64,000 nt of DNA from an uncultured Brevibacillus sp. (GCF_947502445.1 NZ_CANMZW010000026.1:17051-81050), one strand, 5' to 3'; shown: positions 26,298 to 34,683, counted from the stretch's first letter. Numbers and translations: made by a program. Notes: a model not told the origin generated them from the sequence alone.

Positions 26298-26740
26298 AGG
26301 ATGGCTGGAGCAGTCATCCCCGTAGTGATTGCAATCCGGTTCCAGCAATTGATTGTATTGATTGCCATAATGAGTGCTACACATTGGCCTTCGTCAAAAT
26401 GCTCTCTGACCTCAGCATACACCTCAGCCGACACTCCACCATTCGTAATGACTGTCACAGCCTCAGTCAGGGCAAGCACAGAGCGCTCTGCGTCCGTGTA
26501 TACAGCAGATTCTCTCCAAGCATTCAGCAAGTAAATACGTTGCTCTGTCTCTCCTAGCTTGCGCGCATCCTTTGTATGCATGTCGAGACAAAAAGCGCAG
26601 CCGTTTATTTGCGAAGCACGAATCTTGATCAGCTCAATCAGTTTTTTGTCGAGACCACTCTCTTGCACAAATTTTTCTAGCTGAAGCATTGCTTGATATG
26701 CTTGCGGGTTTGCGTTGCGATAGTTCATTCTTGCTTTCAT
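26294..26740 (-). CDS. carboxymuconolactone decarboxylase / AhpD-like protein, ECF41 target
   Basis: A 148-residue all-helical protein with the redox motif Cys48-x2-Cys51-x3-His55 (GCAFCLDMH), typical of AhpD-like alkylhydroperoxidases in the carboxymuconolactone decarboxylase family. It lies just downstream of an ECF41 sigma gene, the classical genomic partner of this family, and is preceded by an exact ECF41-type promoter. It probably reduces peroxides or quinone-like compounds; the substrate is not known. Confidence 0.88.
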   Translation of the reverse strand: MKARMNYRNANPQAYQAMLQLEKFVQESGLDKKLIELIKIRASQINGCAFCLDMHTKDARKLGETEQRIYLLNAWRESAVYTDAERSVLALTEAVTVITNGGVSAEVYAEVREHFDEGQCVALIMAINTINCWNRIAITTGMTAPAIL

Positions 26741-26783
26741 GATTATCGATCCTCTCGCCTTTTTATTGGTTTACACCCTCAAA

Positions 26784-26810
26784 GACGACTACCCACTCGA
26801 TCTTGTGACA
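26784..26810 (-). promoter_or_regulatory. ECF41-type promoter of the AhpD-like gene
   Basis: On the minus strand TGTCACA, exactly 16 bases, then CGTC. This equals the published ECF41 target pattern TGTCACA-N16-CGTC as I recall it. It lies in the 75-base gap between the sigma gene's stop and the AhpD-like start. Confidence 0.85.
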
Positions 26811-26815
26811 AAAAA

Positions 26816-27700
26816 TCATGCTTTCATGGCAAGATGGGATAATTTTTCTGGATTGACCATCATGTAAAGCCGTTCGATCAGCTCTTCCTCTGGATGCAGA
26901 ACGAGCTGGAAGGTAATTTTCAATTCGCCATCTGAAATCAGGGCAATTCCGTCCTGACCATTCATGGACCGAACCTCCATCGTCGAGCTAGGTGCCCACC
27001 GGGGCCAGATTCCGAGCAAAAAAGCAACGACACGCTGATCCGTGTAAATAGGATTAATAGCCGCTTTCGCTTTTCCGCCGCCGTCACTTACTAGAACAGC
27101 ATCGTGAGTCAGCAAGCGGATCAACGTTTTGGCGTCAGATTGCGATATTGCTTGGATGAGCTGTGTCACCAATCGGGTGGATCGCTCCGGTTGCGCCTCT
27201 GTCTGCAAGCCAGCTCCCTTGAGCTTTTGTCCGGCACGACTGAGCAGCTTGCGGCAGCTATCCTCTGTTTTTTCCAGCATCTCGGCGATGGTACGATAAT
27301 CGTAATCAAGAGCGGTACGCAACACGTAAACAGCACGCTCAATTGGGGTGAGAGTATCGAGCAAAACGAGCAAGCCGTAGGACACTGCCTCTTTCTCCAT
27401 CAATACATGCAGTGGATCGTTCTCATTCTTTTCCTCCATAAACGGTTCAGGCAGCCATTCGCCTACATACTGCTCCCGTTTCCAACGTGCGGATTTTAAC
27501 AAATCCAGGCAGCGATTGGTCACTGCCTTGCACAAATAGCTTTTTACATGGTGAATGTCGCTGATGTCATTTTGGGCAAAAGCAAGAAACGTCTCCTGTA
27601 CGATATCCTCCGCCTCGGTTACAGACCCGAGCATACGATAAGCAAGTGAAAACAGGAGGGCCTTGTACTCTTGATAAACATCCTCCATGCGATCCTGCAT
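26816..27700 (-). CDS. ECF41-group RNA polymerase sigma factor with C-terminal regulatory domain
   Basis: A 294-residue sigma factor with regions 2 and 4 (about 1-160) and a fused SnoaL/NTF2-like C-terminal domain (about 175-290). Both hallmark motifs of group ECF41 are present: WLPEP at 82-86 in the linker and DGGGK at 206-210 in the extension. In this group the C-terminal domain replaces an anti-sigma factor and modulates activity. Its ATG overlaps the stop of the upstream dioxygenase gene by one base, so both are coupled. Confidence 0.92.
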   Translation of the reverse strand: MQDRMEDVYQEYKALLFSLAYRMLGSVTEAEDIVQETFLAFAQNDISDIHHVKSYLCKAVTNRCLDLLKSARWKREQYVGEWLPEPFMEEKNENDPLHVLMEKEAVSYGLLVLLDTLTPIERAVYVLRTALDYDYRTIAEMLEKTEDSCRKLLSRAGQKLKGAGLQTEAQPERSTRLVTQLIQAISQSDAKTLIRLLTHDAVLVSDGGGKAKAAINPIYTDQRVVAFLLGIWPRWAPSSTMEVRSMNGQDGIALISDGELKITFQLVLHPEEELIERLYMMVNPEKLSHLAMKA

Positions 27701-28494
27701 TACTTGGCCTCACCAAACTGCCAGATCGTATGGCTGAGACTGCCGTAACGGAAGCTCATGTGCACTCGCTTCGCAAAGCGGGCATCATCAGCTGCCCCCA
27801 TCACATAAACCAGCGGAACGAAATGCTCGCTGCCATATACAGGAACCGCCTTTTCCGCATGGGGAGCGAGCTCACGGTATTTAGCCAGATCGTCTACCTT
27901 CCATTCGGTCAGCGTGTTTTCCAGCCATTCCTCAAACTGGAGTGCCCACTCAAATGCACCTCCTGATGTCTCACGCATGTCGATGTAAGAAAAATTATGA
28001 ACGGTACCGCCGCTTCCAATAATCAGCACATCTTTTTCACGCAGTGGACTCAGTGCCTTTCCAATCGCATATTGCTGTTCGATCGTCAGATTTGGGTTGA
28101 CGGACAGTGCGACAACCGGAACATCTGCATCCGGGAATACATGTCTCAGCACTACCCAATGTCCGTGGTCCAGCCCGCGCGTTGAATTGAAGCTGACAGG
28201 CACACCCGCCTTTTGCAAAAGCTCGACTGTTTCTTTGGCGATTTCGCTGTCGCCTTTGGCCGGGTATTGAATTTCATACAACTCTTGCGGAAAGCCGCCA
28301 AAGTCATGAATCGTCGGGAAAGTATCTACTGCCCCCACGTTTTGTTCAAAAGCCTCCCAGTGCGCCGAGAACATGACGATCGCACGTGGACGGCGCGGCA
28401 AAAGACTTGGCAATTGGTTCATGGCTTGTGTATATACGTTGTTTTCAATCGCAAGCAACGGAGCGCCGTGCGCGATAAAAAATGATGGCATCAT
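27700..28494 (-). CDS. extradiol ring-opening dioxygenase of the DODA/YgiD type
   Basis: A 264-residue class III extradiol dioxygenase. N-terminal FFIAHGAP and later GLDHGHWV and GSGGTVHN supply the histidines that ligate the metal in 4,5-DOPA dioxygenase-like enzymes. It would open catechol rings or bind metal to detoxify quinones. Start ATG-ATG near 28494 follows GAGGAG. It is the first gene of a two-gene unit with the ECF41 sigma factor, linking the sigma factor to aromatic or quinone stress. Confidence 0.85.
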   Translation of the reverse strand: MMPSFFIAHGAPLLAIENNVYTQAMNQLPSLLPRRPRAIVMFSAHWEAFEQNVGAVDTFPTIHDFGGFPQELYEIQYPAKGDSEIAKETVELLQKAGVPVSFNSTRGLDHGHWVVLRHVFPDADVPVVALSVNPNLTIEQQYAIGKALSPLREKDVLIIGSGGTVHNFSYIDMRETSGGAFEWALQFEEWLENTLTEWKVDDLAKYRELAPHAEKAVPVYGSEHFVPLVYVMGAADDARFAKRVHMSFRYGSLSHTIWQFGEAK

Positions 28495-28513
28495 GGGGAA
28501 ACACTCTCCTCTG

Positions 28514-28565
28514 AAAGCTATATAGCTTTACTTTATAAACTTAGTTACTTTTTGTAAGTATTATA
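28514..28565 (-). promoter_or_regulatory. dioxygenase promoter -10 box and two operator-like palindromes
   Basis: Minus strand: TATAAT (28560-28565) is followed at once by TTAC-N5-GTAA (28545-28557) and then by the perfect 16-base palindrome AAAGCTATATAGCTTT (28514-28529). TTAC..GTAA sites at the start point resemble operators of YodB/CatR-type quinone-sensing repressors; this is suggested, not shown. The -35 is weak. Confidence 0.5.
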
Positions 28566-28694
28566 ACCCATATTTGTTTTGTTTACTATCCCCTTTTTTG
28601 TCGGGGGGAGTGGAGGAAGCCTGCTTTTATTTTACCTCCTGGCATTTTTGATGGCCCTCTCAATGTAGTATAGAAGAATATCCTTGGTGCAATG

Positions 28695-28735
28695 CAAAAA
28701 AAAGCTTGCCGCATTGCGCGACAAGCTTTTAAGGA
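28695..28735 (-). terminator. intrinsic terminator of sodA
   Basis: Minus strand: AAAAGCTTG and CAAGCTTTT flank a loop containing GCGCAATGC, followed by more T residues. Confidence 0.8.
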
Positions 28736-28747
28736 GTGAGCCTACAA

Positions 28748-29356
28748 TTATTTCGCAGCTGCGAAACGTTTGCTTACTTCATCCCAGTTTACTACGTTCC
28801 AGAACGCCGCGATGTAGTCAGGGCGTTTGTTTTGGTAGTTCAGGTAGTAAGCATGCTCCCATACGTCCAGACCGAGGATAGGTGTTTTGCCTTCCATTAC
28901 AGGGCTGTCTTGGTTAGGAGTTGAAGAGATAGCTACTTTTCCGCCTTCAGCAGTCAGCCAAGCCCAGCCGGAACCGAAGCGAGTTGTAGCTGCTTTTGCG
29001 AATTCAGCTTTGAAGTTGTCAAAGCTTCCGAAAGCCGCGTTGATAGCGTCTGCCAGCTCACCAGCTGGTGCGCCGCCGCCGTTCGGGCTCAGGATTTCCC
29101 AGAACAGAGTGTGGTTCGCATGTCCGCCACCGTTGTTGCGAACTGCAGTGCGGATACCTTCTGGCAAAGCATCCAGGTTGCTGATCAATTCTTCAACGCT
29201 TTTGTTTTGCAGGTCAGCGTGACCTTCGAGAGCAGCATTCAGGTTGTTTACATACGTAGCATGGTGACGTCCGTGGTGGATCTCCATAGTTTGTGCGTCG
29301 ATGTGTGGTACCAGTGCATCATGTGCATAAGGCAATGCAGGAAGTTGATGTGCCAT
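28748..29356 (-). CDS. sodA: superoxide dismutase [Mn/Fe]
   Basis: A 202-residue Mn/Fe superoxide dismutase. Metal ligands are visible as His27 (IHHGRHH), the His in GGGHANHTLFW, and Asp/His in DVWEHAYYL. NNGGGHANH and the GSGWAWL segment favour manganese. The ATG at 29356 follows GAGGAGG at 8 bases; longer frames would include the ribosome site. A good sigma-A promoter and a terminator enclose it as a single gene. Confidence 0.95.
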   Translation of the reverse strand: MAHQLPALPYAHDALVPHIDAQTMEIHHGRHHATYVNNLNAALEGHADLQNKSVEELISNLDALPEGIRTAVRNNGGGHANHTLFWEILSPNGGGAPAGELADAINAAFGSFDNFKAEFAKAATTRFGSGWAWLTAEGGKVAISSTPNQDSPVMEGKTPILGLDVWEHAYYLNYQNKRPDYIAAFWNVVNWDEVSKRFAAAK

Positions 29357-29401
29357 TTTTACATTCCTCCTCAAAATATGTATGGGTCAAGCTTCGCCTT
29401 T

Positions 29402-29430
29402 ATTATACTTCAAGGAACGTACTTTTACAA
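29402..29430 (-). promoter_or_regulatory. sodA promoter
   Basis: TTGTAA, 17 bases, TATAAT on the minus strand, about 45 bases from the start codon. Confidence 0.75.
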
Positions 29431-29549
29431 CAAATCGGTTTGCAAAGTATATTAATCTATTAAATTATTTCTGTAGATTTCCATCTTGCAAACAGGGTAG
29501 AGCATGCTAGACTTGGATTTATACAAACTAGAGAATCAGGTGATCTTTT

Positions 29550-30317
29550 GTGGAAATGGACTTATCAACCATCGTCTTTCTCGCATTCTTCGGGTTTGTC
29601 GCTGCCTTCATTGACAGTACGGTAGGTGGAGGTGGGCTGATCTCTCTCCCTGCTCTCTTGGGTTTAGGAATTCCTCCCTACCTGGCACTGGGCACGAACA
29701 AGCTCGCAGGCACTATTTCGTCCGCTACCAGCTCCGTAACCTTTATTCGCAACGGCAAGTTTGACAAGAAGCTCATGTTCATCCTCTTCCCCGTTTCACT
29801 GATAGGGGCCTATCTGGGGGCAAAAACGGTACTGTTTGTTCCTCAGGAGCTATTAAAGGTACTGGTCATCATCATGATGGCGCTGATTTTCATCTACACC
29901 TTGTTTAACAAGCGGTTCGGTCAGGATTCCAACTTTAAAGGCCTCACCAAGTTCACACTAGGCGTAGGGATTCCCTTTACCTTTATAATTGGATTTTACG
30001 ATGGCTTTTTCGGACCGGGAACCGGTTCGTTTTTCGTTTTCTTGATGGTGCTCTTGTTCGGTCATGATTTCGTGATCGCTGCCGGGAATGGACGGATCCT
30101 GAATCTGGCGAGTAACATCTCCGCCTTGTTTGTTTTCGCTATGGAAGGCAAGGTTATTTTATTGACGGGTCTGGTTATGGGTATCGCCATGCTTCTCGGT
30201 GCGAGCATCGGAGCGCGTGTGGCGATCAAAACAGGCGTCCGTTATGTGCGTCCGTTGTTCTTGGCTGTTTCGATCACGCTGATTACAAAAATGATTTATG
30301 AATTGATTTTTACGTAG
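29550..30317 (+). CDS. TSUP-family (TauE/SafE) anion permease
   Basis: A 255-residue membrane protein with about eight hydrophobic segments. The N-terminal FIDSTVGGGGLISLPALLGLG and the mid-protein GFYDGFFGPGTGSF repeats are the signature of the TauE/SafE/YfcA permeases, which export sulfite, sulfoacetate or related organic anions. GTG at 29550 fits the ribosome site AGGTGATC better than the ATG six bases later. It is a single gene with its own leader; substrate unknown. Confidence 0.88.
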   Translation: MEMDLSTIVFLAFFGFVAAFIDSTVGGGGLISLPALLGLGIPPYLALGTNKLAGTISSATSSVTFIRNGKFDKKLMFILFPVSLIGAYLGAKTVLFVPQELLKVLVIIMMALIFIYTLFNKRFGQDSNFKGLTKFTLGVGIPFTFIIGFYDGFFGPGTGSFFVFLMVLLFGHDFVIAAGNGRILNLASNISALFVFAMEGKVILLTGLVMGIAMLLGASIGARVAIKTGVRYVRPLFLAVSITLITKMIYELIFT

Positions 30318-30443
30318 GTCATTGAAAGAAAAGAGCTTTAAAGGAAAGGGACTTCCGGACCGTAGTGGAGAATAGGAAAAAGGAGAAAATGCTCCAGCTT
30401 CTTGGGCCCTCTGCAGTGACGTAATACAGGTGTAAGCTAATAG

Positions 30444-30472
30444 GAAAAGGAGCGGATTATCCGCTCCTTTTC
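30444..30472. terminator. bidirectional terminator
   Basis: AAAAGGAGCGGAT and ATCCGCTCCTTTT form a nearly perfect palindrome between convergent genes. Confidence 0.8.
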
Positions 30473-30476
30473 TCTC

Positions 30477-31511
30477 TTATAATGCCTGAATATCCTCTAT
30501 CAGCTTTTCTACATTTTCTTTTTTAGTAGCCCAGCTCGTACAAAATCTCACAACACTGTGATTGTCATCGAATTTTTCCCAAAAGGAAAAGGAATACTTT
30601 TTGTCCAATTCGCTTAGCACATCATTATGCAAAATAGGGAACTGCTGGTTGGTTACGGAATCATAGCGGAATGAGTATCCTTTTTCGATAAATGCCTCTC
30701 GAATCAACATCGCCATTTCCACGGCGTGACTCGCAATCTCAAAATACAAGCCATCTTCAAACAAGGTTTCAAATTGTATTCCCAACAATCTTCCCTTGGC
30801 TAGAAGTCCTCCTCTTTGCTTGATGAAATACCGAAAATCTTTTTTCAGAGCATCATTCGTGATGACAACTGCCTCCCCGAACAATGCCCCCAGCTTGGTT
30901 CCGCCTATATAAAACACATCACACAGCCTTGCAATATCTGCCAGAGATAAATCGCTGTCTTTTGAAACCAGTCCATATCCTAATCTGGCACCATCCAAAA
31001 ACAATGGCAAGCCATGCTCGCGGCAAACCTTACTTAATGCTTCCAGCTCTGCTTTGCTATAGGTTGTTCCATTCTCGGTAGGGTGAGAAATGTAAACCAA
31101 GCCTGGCTGTACCATATGCTCATGGGTGACATCATTCCAGTGAGCGTCATATATTTCTTTTACCTGCTCAGCCCGAATTTTCCCATCGTCACTCGGCAAC
31201 GTAAGTACTTTATGACCAGTCGCTTCAATTGCTCCTGTTTCATGTACGGCAATATGACCGGTAATAGCAGCAACTGCACCTTGGTGCGGGCGCAATATGG
31301 AAGCAATAACTGTCGTATTCGTCTGTGTTCCCCCAACTAACAAGTGTACGTCTGCATTCTCCATATCACACGCTTTTCTAATGTACGCCTTGGCATTTTC
31401 ACAGTATTTATCCATACCATACCCAGGTGTCTGCTCTTCATTTGTTTCCAGTAACCGTTTCAAAATGCGCTCATGGGCACCTTCTGCATAATCATTTTCA
31501 AAACGAATCAT
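30477..31511 (-). CDS. ltaE: low-specificity L-threonine aldolase (PLP)
   Basis: A 344-residue fold-type I PLP enzyme. The PLP lysine lies in IGGTKLGALFGE, preceded by LFLDGARLGYG which stacks the cofactor, and VYISHPTENGTTY in the middle is characteristic of the threonine-aldolase/beta-eliminating lyase group. It cleaves threonine or allo-threonine to glycine and acetaldehyde. The MarR-type regulator gene lies 15 bases upstream, so both are one transcript and this enzyme is the likely target of that regulator. Confidence 0.88.
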   Translation of the reverse strand: MIRFENDYAEGAHERILKRLLETNEEQTPGYGMDKYCENAKAYIRKACDMENADVHLLVGGTQTNTTVIASILRPHQGAVAAITGHIAVHETGAIEATGHKVLTLPSDDGKIRAEQVKEIYDAHWNDVTHEHMVQPGLVYISHPTENGTTYSKAELEALSKVCREHGLPLFLDGARLGYGLVSKDSDLSLADIARLCDVFYIGGTKLGALFGEAVVITNDALKKDFRYFIKQRGGLLAKGRLLGIQFETLFEDGLYFEIASHAVEMAMLIREAFIEKGYSFRYDSVTNQQFPILHNDVLSELDKKYSFSFWEKFDDNHSVVRFCTSWATKKENVEKLIEDIQAL

Positions 31512-31526
31512 TTTACGTATCCTCCC

Positions 31527-31952
31527 CTACCTGTCTAATTTGTTTTGGATCAGTAGCATAGAAGCATGTATTTCATTTATTTCTGTTTGTGATACCCCTT
31601 GTAATAACTCTGCTATTTGTTCATCCGATTTCTCATTCAATTGCTGAAAAAGAGCTATCCCTTTCGGAGTCAATTGAATCAAGCTGACTCTACTATCCAA
31701 GGGTGAGCTTTCCTTTATAAGCAGTTCATCCTTGCTGAGCTTGGCAATGATTCTACTCATGTAGCTACGATCAATTTTCAATCTTTCGACCAGATCGTTT
31801 GCAATACACACTCTCATAAAGCCAATCTCCAAAATCACCCGTGCCTCGGTTAAAGAATATCCGGTATCCAATACATGCTTTTCCAAAATTCCGAGCAGGA
31901 TGGTGTAAAACCGGTTGAATTTTCGTATATCTGAAATGATGTCCTGCAGCAT
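31527..31952 (-). CDS. MarR-family transcriptional regulator
   Basis: A 141-residue winged-helix protein with the recognition region LKIDRSYMSRIIAKL and the wing SSPLDSRVSLIQLTPKG, both standard MarR features. It precedes the threonine aldolase in the same transcript. Two near-identical 20-base sites overlap its promoter, consistent with autoregulation. The ligand is not predictable. Confidence 0.88.
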   Translation of the reverse strand: MLQDIISDIRKFNRFYTILLGILEKHVLDTGYSLTEARVILEIGFMRVCIANDLVERLKIDRSYMSRIIAKLSKDELLIKESSPLDSRVSLIQLTPKGIALFQQLNEKSDEQIAELLQGVSQTEINEIHASMLLIQNKLDR

Positions 31953-31965
31953 GACGCTACTCCTT

Positions 31966-32019
31966 TTTAGTGAACTTTGTCAACAAATAATGTAGTTTAT
32001 TTAGTGGACTCTGTCAACA
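31966..32019 (-). promoter_or_regulatory. marR-ltaE promoter with two direct-repeat operator candidates
   Basis: Two 20-base copies (31966-31985 and 32000-32019; 18 of 20 identical, centres 34 bases apart) read TGTTGACA..AGT.CACTAAA on the minus strand. The upstream copy supplies a perfect -35 TTGACA (32012-32017), and TACATT lies 17 bases downstream (31989-31994). The second copy covers the start point. Repressor binding at both is inference. Confidence 0.7.
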
Positions 32020-32095
32020 TATTTCACTTCGTTTTGTGTTGGATTACATGCCCATACGCAAAAGAAAAAAGCCTGACATTCAGCCAGGCTCCCCC

Positions 32096-32281
32096 CTACT
32101 CTTCGTTTCCTTTTCTCTGTTTCAAGCGTAAAATGATGCCATCGATCAGCAGGCCGACGCCCGCCAAATAAAAAGGGGCTGCAAATCGGGTTCCTTCACC
32201 GATCGGCAGATCTTTCATGTACACGATAAATACCCCGATAATAAAGCCAATCATCGTGTAGCGCAGACGGGTCGGCCCCAT
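32096..32281 (-). CDS. small membrane protein, 61 residues
   Basis: Two hydrophobic stretches (about residues 9-22 and 34-50) with a basic C-terminus LRLKQRKGNEE. GGAGGG lies before the ATG and the gene starts 17 bases after yneF ends, so they form a pair. I do not recognise a family. Confidence 0.72.
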   Translation of the reverse strand: MGPTRLRYTMIGFIIGVFIVYMKDLPIGEGTRFAAPFYLAGVGLLIDGIILRLKQRKGNEE

Positions 32282-32298
32282 AACGACATCCCTCCGCT

Positions 32299-32529
32299 TT
32301 ATTTACCGAATTTATTTGGCATTTTCATGTTTTTCATCGTACGGCTCATCTGTTTCAGTTGCTTCTGGTTAAGGTTCATCCCCATAGAACGGGCCATGGC
32401 TTGCAGCTGCTTGTCGTCCATTTGCATATTGGACACCTGCTTTTTCAAATAATAAGTGCCTCCGGCAAAACCGCCTACGAGGCCAAGTAAGAGTGTAACA
32501 ATCGGAATTACCCAGTTGTACCAAGCCAT
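32299..32529 (-). CDS. yneF: YneF-like membrane protein (UPF0154)
   Basis: A 76-residue protein with one N-terminal membrane helix (about 4-26) followed by a cytosolic tail DDKQLQAMARSMGMNLNQKQLKQMSRTMKNM, matching the UPF0154/YneF pattern with the NQKQ...MSRTMK segment. ATG at 32529 is chosen over an adjoining TTG. Function unknown in the family. Confidence 0.82.
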   Translation of the reverse strand: MAWYNWVIPIVTLLLGLVGGFAGGTYYLKKQVSNMQMDDKQLQAMARSMGMNLNQKQLKQMSRTMKNMKMPNKFGK

Positions 32530-32680
32530 CAATACATTACCATCCTCTTTGCGTAATTATATACATGTTCATTGTACCATAGTTGGACAATCTGTACATT
32601 GCACCCTGGGAAATTGATGAGTGCGCCTCAAGCATGATCGCTACTTCTAGCATATCCTAATTGCAAGAGGTGATGTGACA

Positions 32681-33472
32681 ATGACTCCTATCGTCATTCT
32701 CGATGCCGGACATGGTGGTGTCGATCCTGGGGGAGGTAATAATTCCCAATCTTCAGAGAAGGATATGACCCTCAAGATATCAACCTACCAATACAACCGA
32801 CTCCAAGAGTTAAATATCGCCGTCGCCATGACCCGAACAACAGATTCAACCCTCTCAAGCGATGCTCGAACAGCGATTGTCCGCAACAGTGGGGCTCGCT
32901 ATTGTATTTCCAACCATATCAATTCTGGCGGCGGCAGAGGCTCCGAAGTCATTTACTCCATTTATGGCTCTGCTGGATTCCCTCGCTTGATTCAGGAGGA
33001 TTTGGAAGCAGAAGGCATGCCTAATCGACGAATTTTTACTCGTACGCTTCCTAACAATCCCGGACTCGACTACTACTATATGCATCGGGAGACGGGCAGT
33101 GTGGAAACCGTCATCGTGGAATATGGCTTTGCCGACAACCCGTTGGATGCAGATAAGCTCGCCAACGACTGGAAGGACCTCGCAGAAGCTGTCGTTCGAG
33201 CCTTTTGTGAGTACGCCAAGCTCCCCTATCAGCCGCCAAAAACGACACCGACGCCAACACCGACCAGCTCACCAGGCAATGGCGGAGGGACCGGCAATCC
33301 TGACGACGGAGGAGGTGGCACTATGCCTGATTGGAAACAGGAAGCAATCGACTGGATGTTTGACCAAGAGCTACTCACCAATGAAGATTGGCGCAGCCAG
33401 GCTGACAAGCCGTTGCCCCTCTGGGCTGAGGCAGTCATCCTCAAGCGTCTGTATGAAAAACTGAAAACCTAA
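32681..33472 (+). CDS. N-acetylmuramoyl-L-alanine amidase (amidase_3), phage-lysin type
   Basis: A 263-residue peptidoglycan amidase: catalytic domain 1-180 with zinc ligands in ILDAGHGG, a Glu in QSSEKDM, His in ISNHINSGG, and the catalytic Glu in VIVEYGF; then a Pro/Thr and Gly-rich linker (about 187-215) and a C-terminal SLH-like helix segment (WKQEAIDWMFDQELL). There is no signal peptide, so export would need a holin, and a holin-like gene follows 20 bases downstream. ATG 32681 has AAGAGG 10 bases upstream. Confidence 0.87.
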   Translation: MTPIVILDAGHGGVDPGGGNNSQSSEKDMTLKISTYQYNRLQELNIAVAMTRTTDSTLSSDARTAIVRNSGARYCISNHINSGGGRGSEVIYSIYGSAGFPRLIQEDLEAEGMPNRRIFTRTLPNNPGLDYYYMHRETGSVETVIVEYGFADNPLDADKLANDWKDLAEAVVRAFCEYAKLPYQPPKTTPTPTPTSSPGNGGGTGNPDDGGGGTMPDWKQEAIDWMFDQELLTNEDWRSQADKPLPLWAEAVILKRLYEKLKT

Positions 33473-33492
33473 GCTCAATTTGTGGAGGTAGT

Positions 33493-33756
33493 GTGCATGT
33501 ACTTCGCATCCCCAAAAAGCTGCGTAGTTGGGTAGCGGTCGTGCTGATTCTCGGACTGTACATGGTGCATCAGTGGTTGTATTCACCCGGCTTTGACTGG
33601 AAGACCGCATTGCTCGAGGGCTTGACTGCGGGCCTCGCCAGTGTCGGTATTCACCCCTCTGCCAAAAACACGCTGGAGCAATTTAGCGTAAGCAAAACGA
33701 ACGAGAAGCAAAACCAAATAAAAAGCAAGAACAACGATTCTCAATCCGCGATATAA
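33493..33756 (+). CDS. holin-like small membrane protein
   Basis: An 87-residue protein with one or two membrane segments (about 10-28 and 40-53) and a very polar, Lys/Asn/Gln-rich tail. The phrase WKTALLEGLTAGLASVGIHPSAKN closely resembles phage holins (LL...GLAAVGLHSxxKN). GTG start after GGAGG at 4 bases. Its 3' end overlaps the convergent prpE-like gene by 16 bases. Together with the signal-less amidase it forms a lysis cassette, but no other phage genes are nearby. Confidence 0.72.
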   Translation: MHVLRIPKKLRSWVAVVLILGLYMVHQWLYSPGFDWKTALLEGLTAGLASVGIHPSAKNTLEQFSVSKTNEKQNQIKSKNNDSQSAI

Positions 33757-34562
33757 CGTGTTAACGGTGTGTCAGTCAAACCCGAATAGTTTTTCTTTGC
33801 CGGTACACTTATCAGTTCGTCCTCGGGAAAGCGATAGGCGGTCAGCATTCCGCCAAACACGCAGCCCTGGTCGATATTGAGTGTGCCGTTTTTGCGTTCT
33901 GGATTCGGGCGTGGATCATGTCCCCACACAATGAGCGGCTCCGTAGCCTTGCGCTCTTTTGCCCACTCTCTGCGGATCGGACGACCATCTGGCCCTGTTC
34001 CAGCGACATCCCCGTACCTGCAAAAGGTTTGTACCGCTGATGATTCCATCCCGATATAGTCATCTTTAATTCCTGCATGGACAGCGACTGCGACCAGCTT
34101 TTCATTTCTCCTGATCATCATGTGCGACGGAGAAGAAAATAGAAGACGCCGACTTTGCTCGCGCAGAAGTGATGCCTTTTTCGGCCCAAATTCTTGCTGG
34201 TACACGCGCAGCTCTTCTTCTACCTTTTCGTCCCCATGGGCAAGCGTGACAGGCCTGCCGTCGAGCCAACGCGCCACTTTCCATCCATGATTGCTATCGA
34301 CCATCTCAGCAATGCCGGATGATGTGTGCAGCAAAAAAAATTGCAGCATCTTGATTGATTGTGGTCCACGACTTGTAATATCTCCGAGGGAAAGGAGCTT
34401 TCGACCTTGTGGATGGCGATACGTCCCATCATGACCTCGCTCAAATCCCAAGCGCCGCAAGAGTTCGATAAACTCGTCATAACAGCCATGAACATCTCCG
34501 ACGATATCTACTCCCTTGTCTGCCGAAAGCACCTTGGATCGTGTCTGAGGTTTGTGCCTCAT
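33741..34562 (-). CDS. prpE: PrpE-like metallophosphoesterase
   Basis: A 273-residue calcineurin-type phosphoesterase. Metal-binding motifs in order are DIVGDVHGCYDE (residues about 19-30), LGDITSRGP, SNHGWK and AVHAGI with GHDPRP near the end. The second Asp of the usual GDxxDRGP is replaced by Ser (ITSRGP). It resembles B. subtilis PrpE and bis(5'-nucleosyl)-tetraphosphatases. ATG at 34562 is set by AAAGGAGGG 8 bases upstream. Confidence 0.8.
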   Translation of the reverse strand: MRHKPQTRSKVLSADKGVDIVGDVHGCYDEFIELLRRLGFERGHDGTYRHPQGRKLLSLGDITSRGPQSIKMLQFFLLHTSSGIAEMVDSNHGWKVARWLDGRPVTLAHGDEKVEEELRVYQQEFGPKKASLLREQSRRLLFSSPSHMMIRRNEKLVAVAVHAGIKDDYIGMESSAVQTFCRYGDVAGTGPDGRPIRREWAKERKATEPLIVWGHDPRPNPERKNGTLNIDQGCVFGGMLTAYRFPEDELISVPAKKNYSGLTDTPLTRYIAD

Positions 34563-34615
34563 CTTACACTCCCTCCTTTCCAAAAGCTATTACTTACTAT
34601 CTTTACCACATATAC

Positions 34616-34648
34616 AAAAAAAACTCACTCTCTATTCAAAAGAGTGAG
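34616..34648 (-). terminator. intrinsic terminator of the lia locus
   Basis: Minus strand: CTCACTCT and AGAGTGAG around a short loop, followed by eight T. Confidence 0.85.
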
Positions 34649-34683
34649 CCTCCTCGTCATTTCCTTTTTTGGCACGGTCATAT

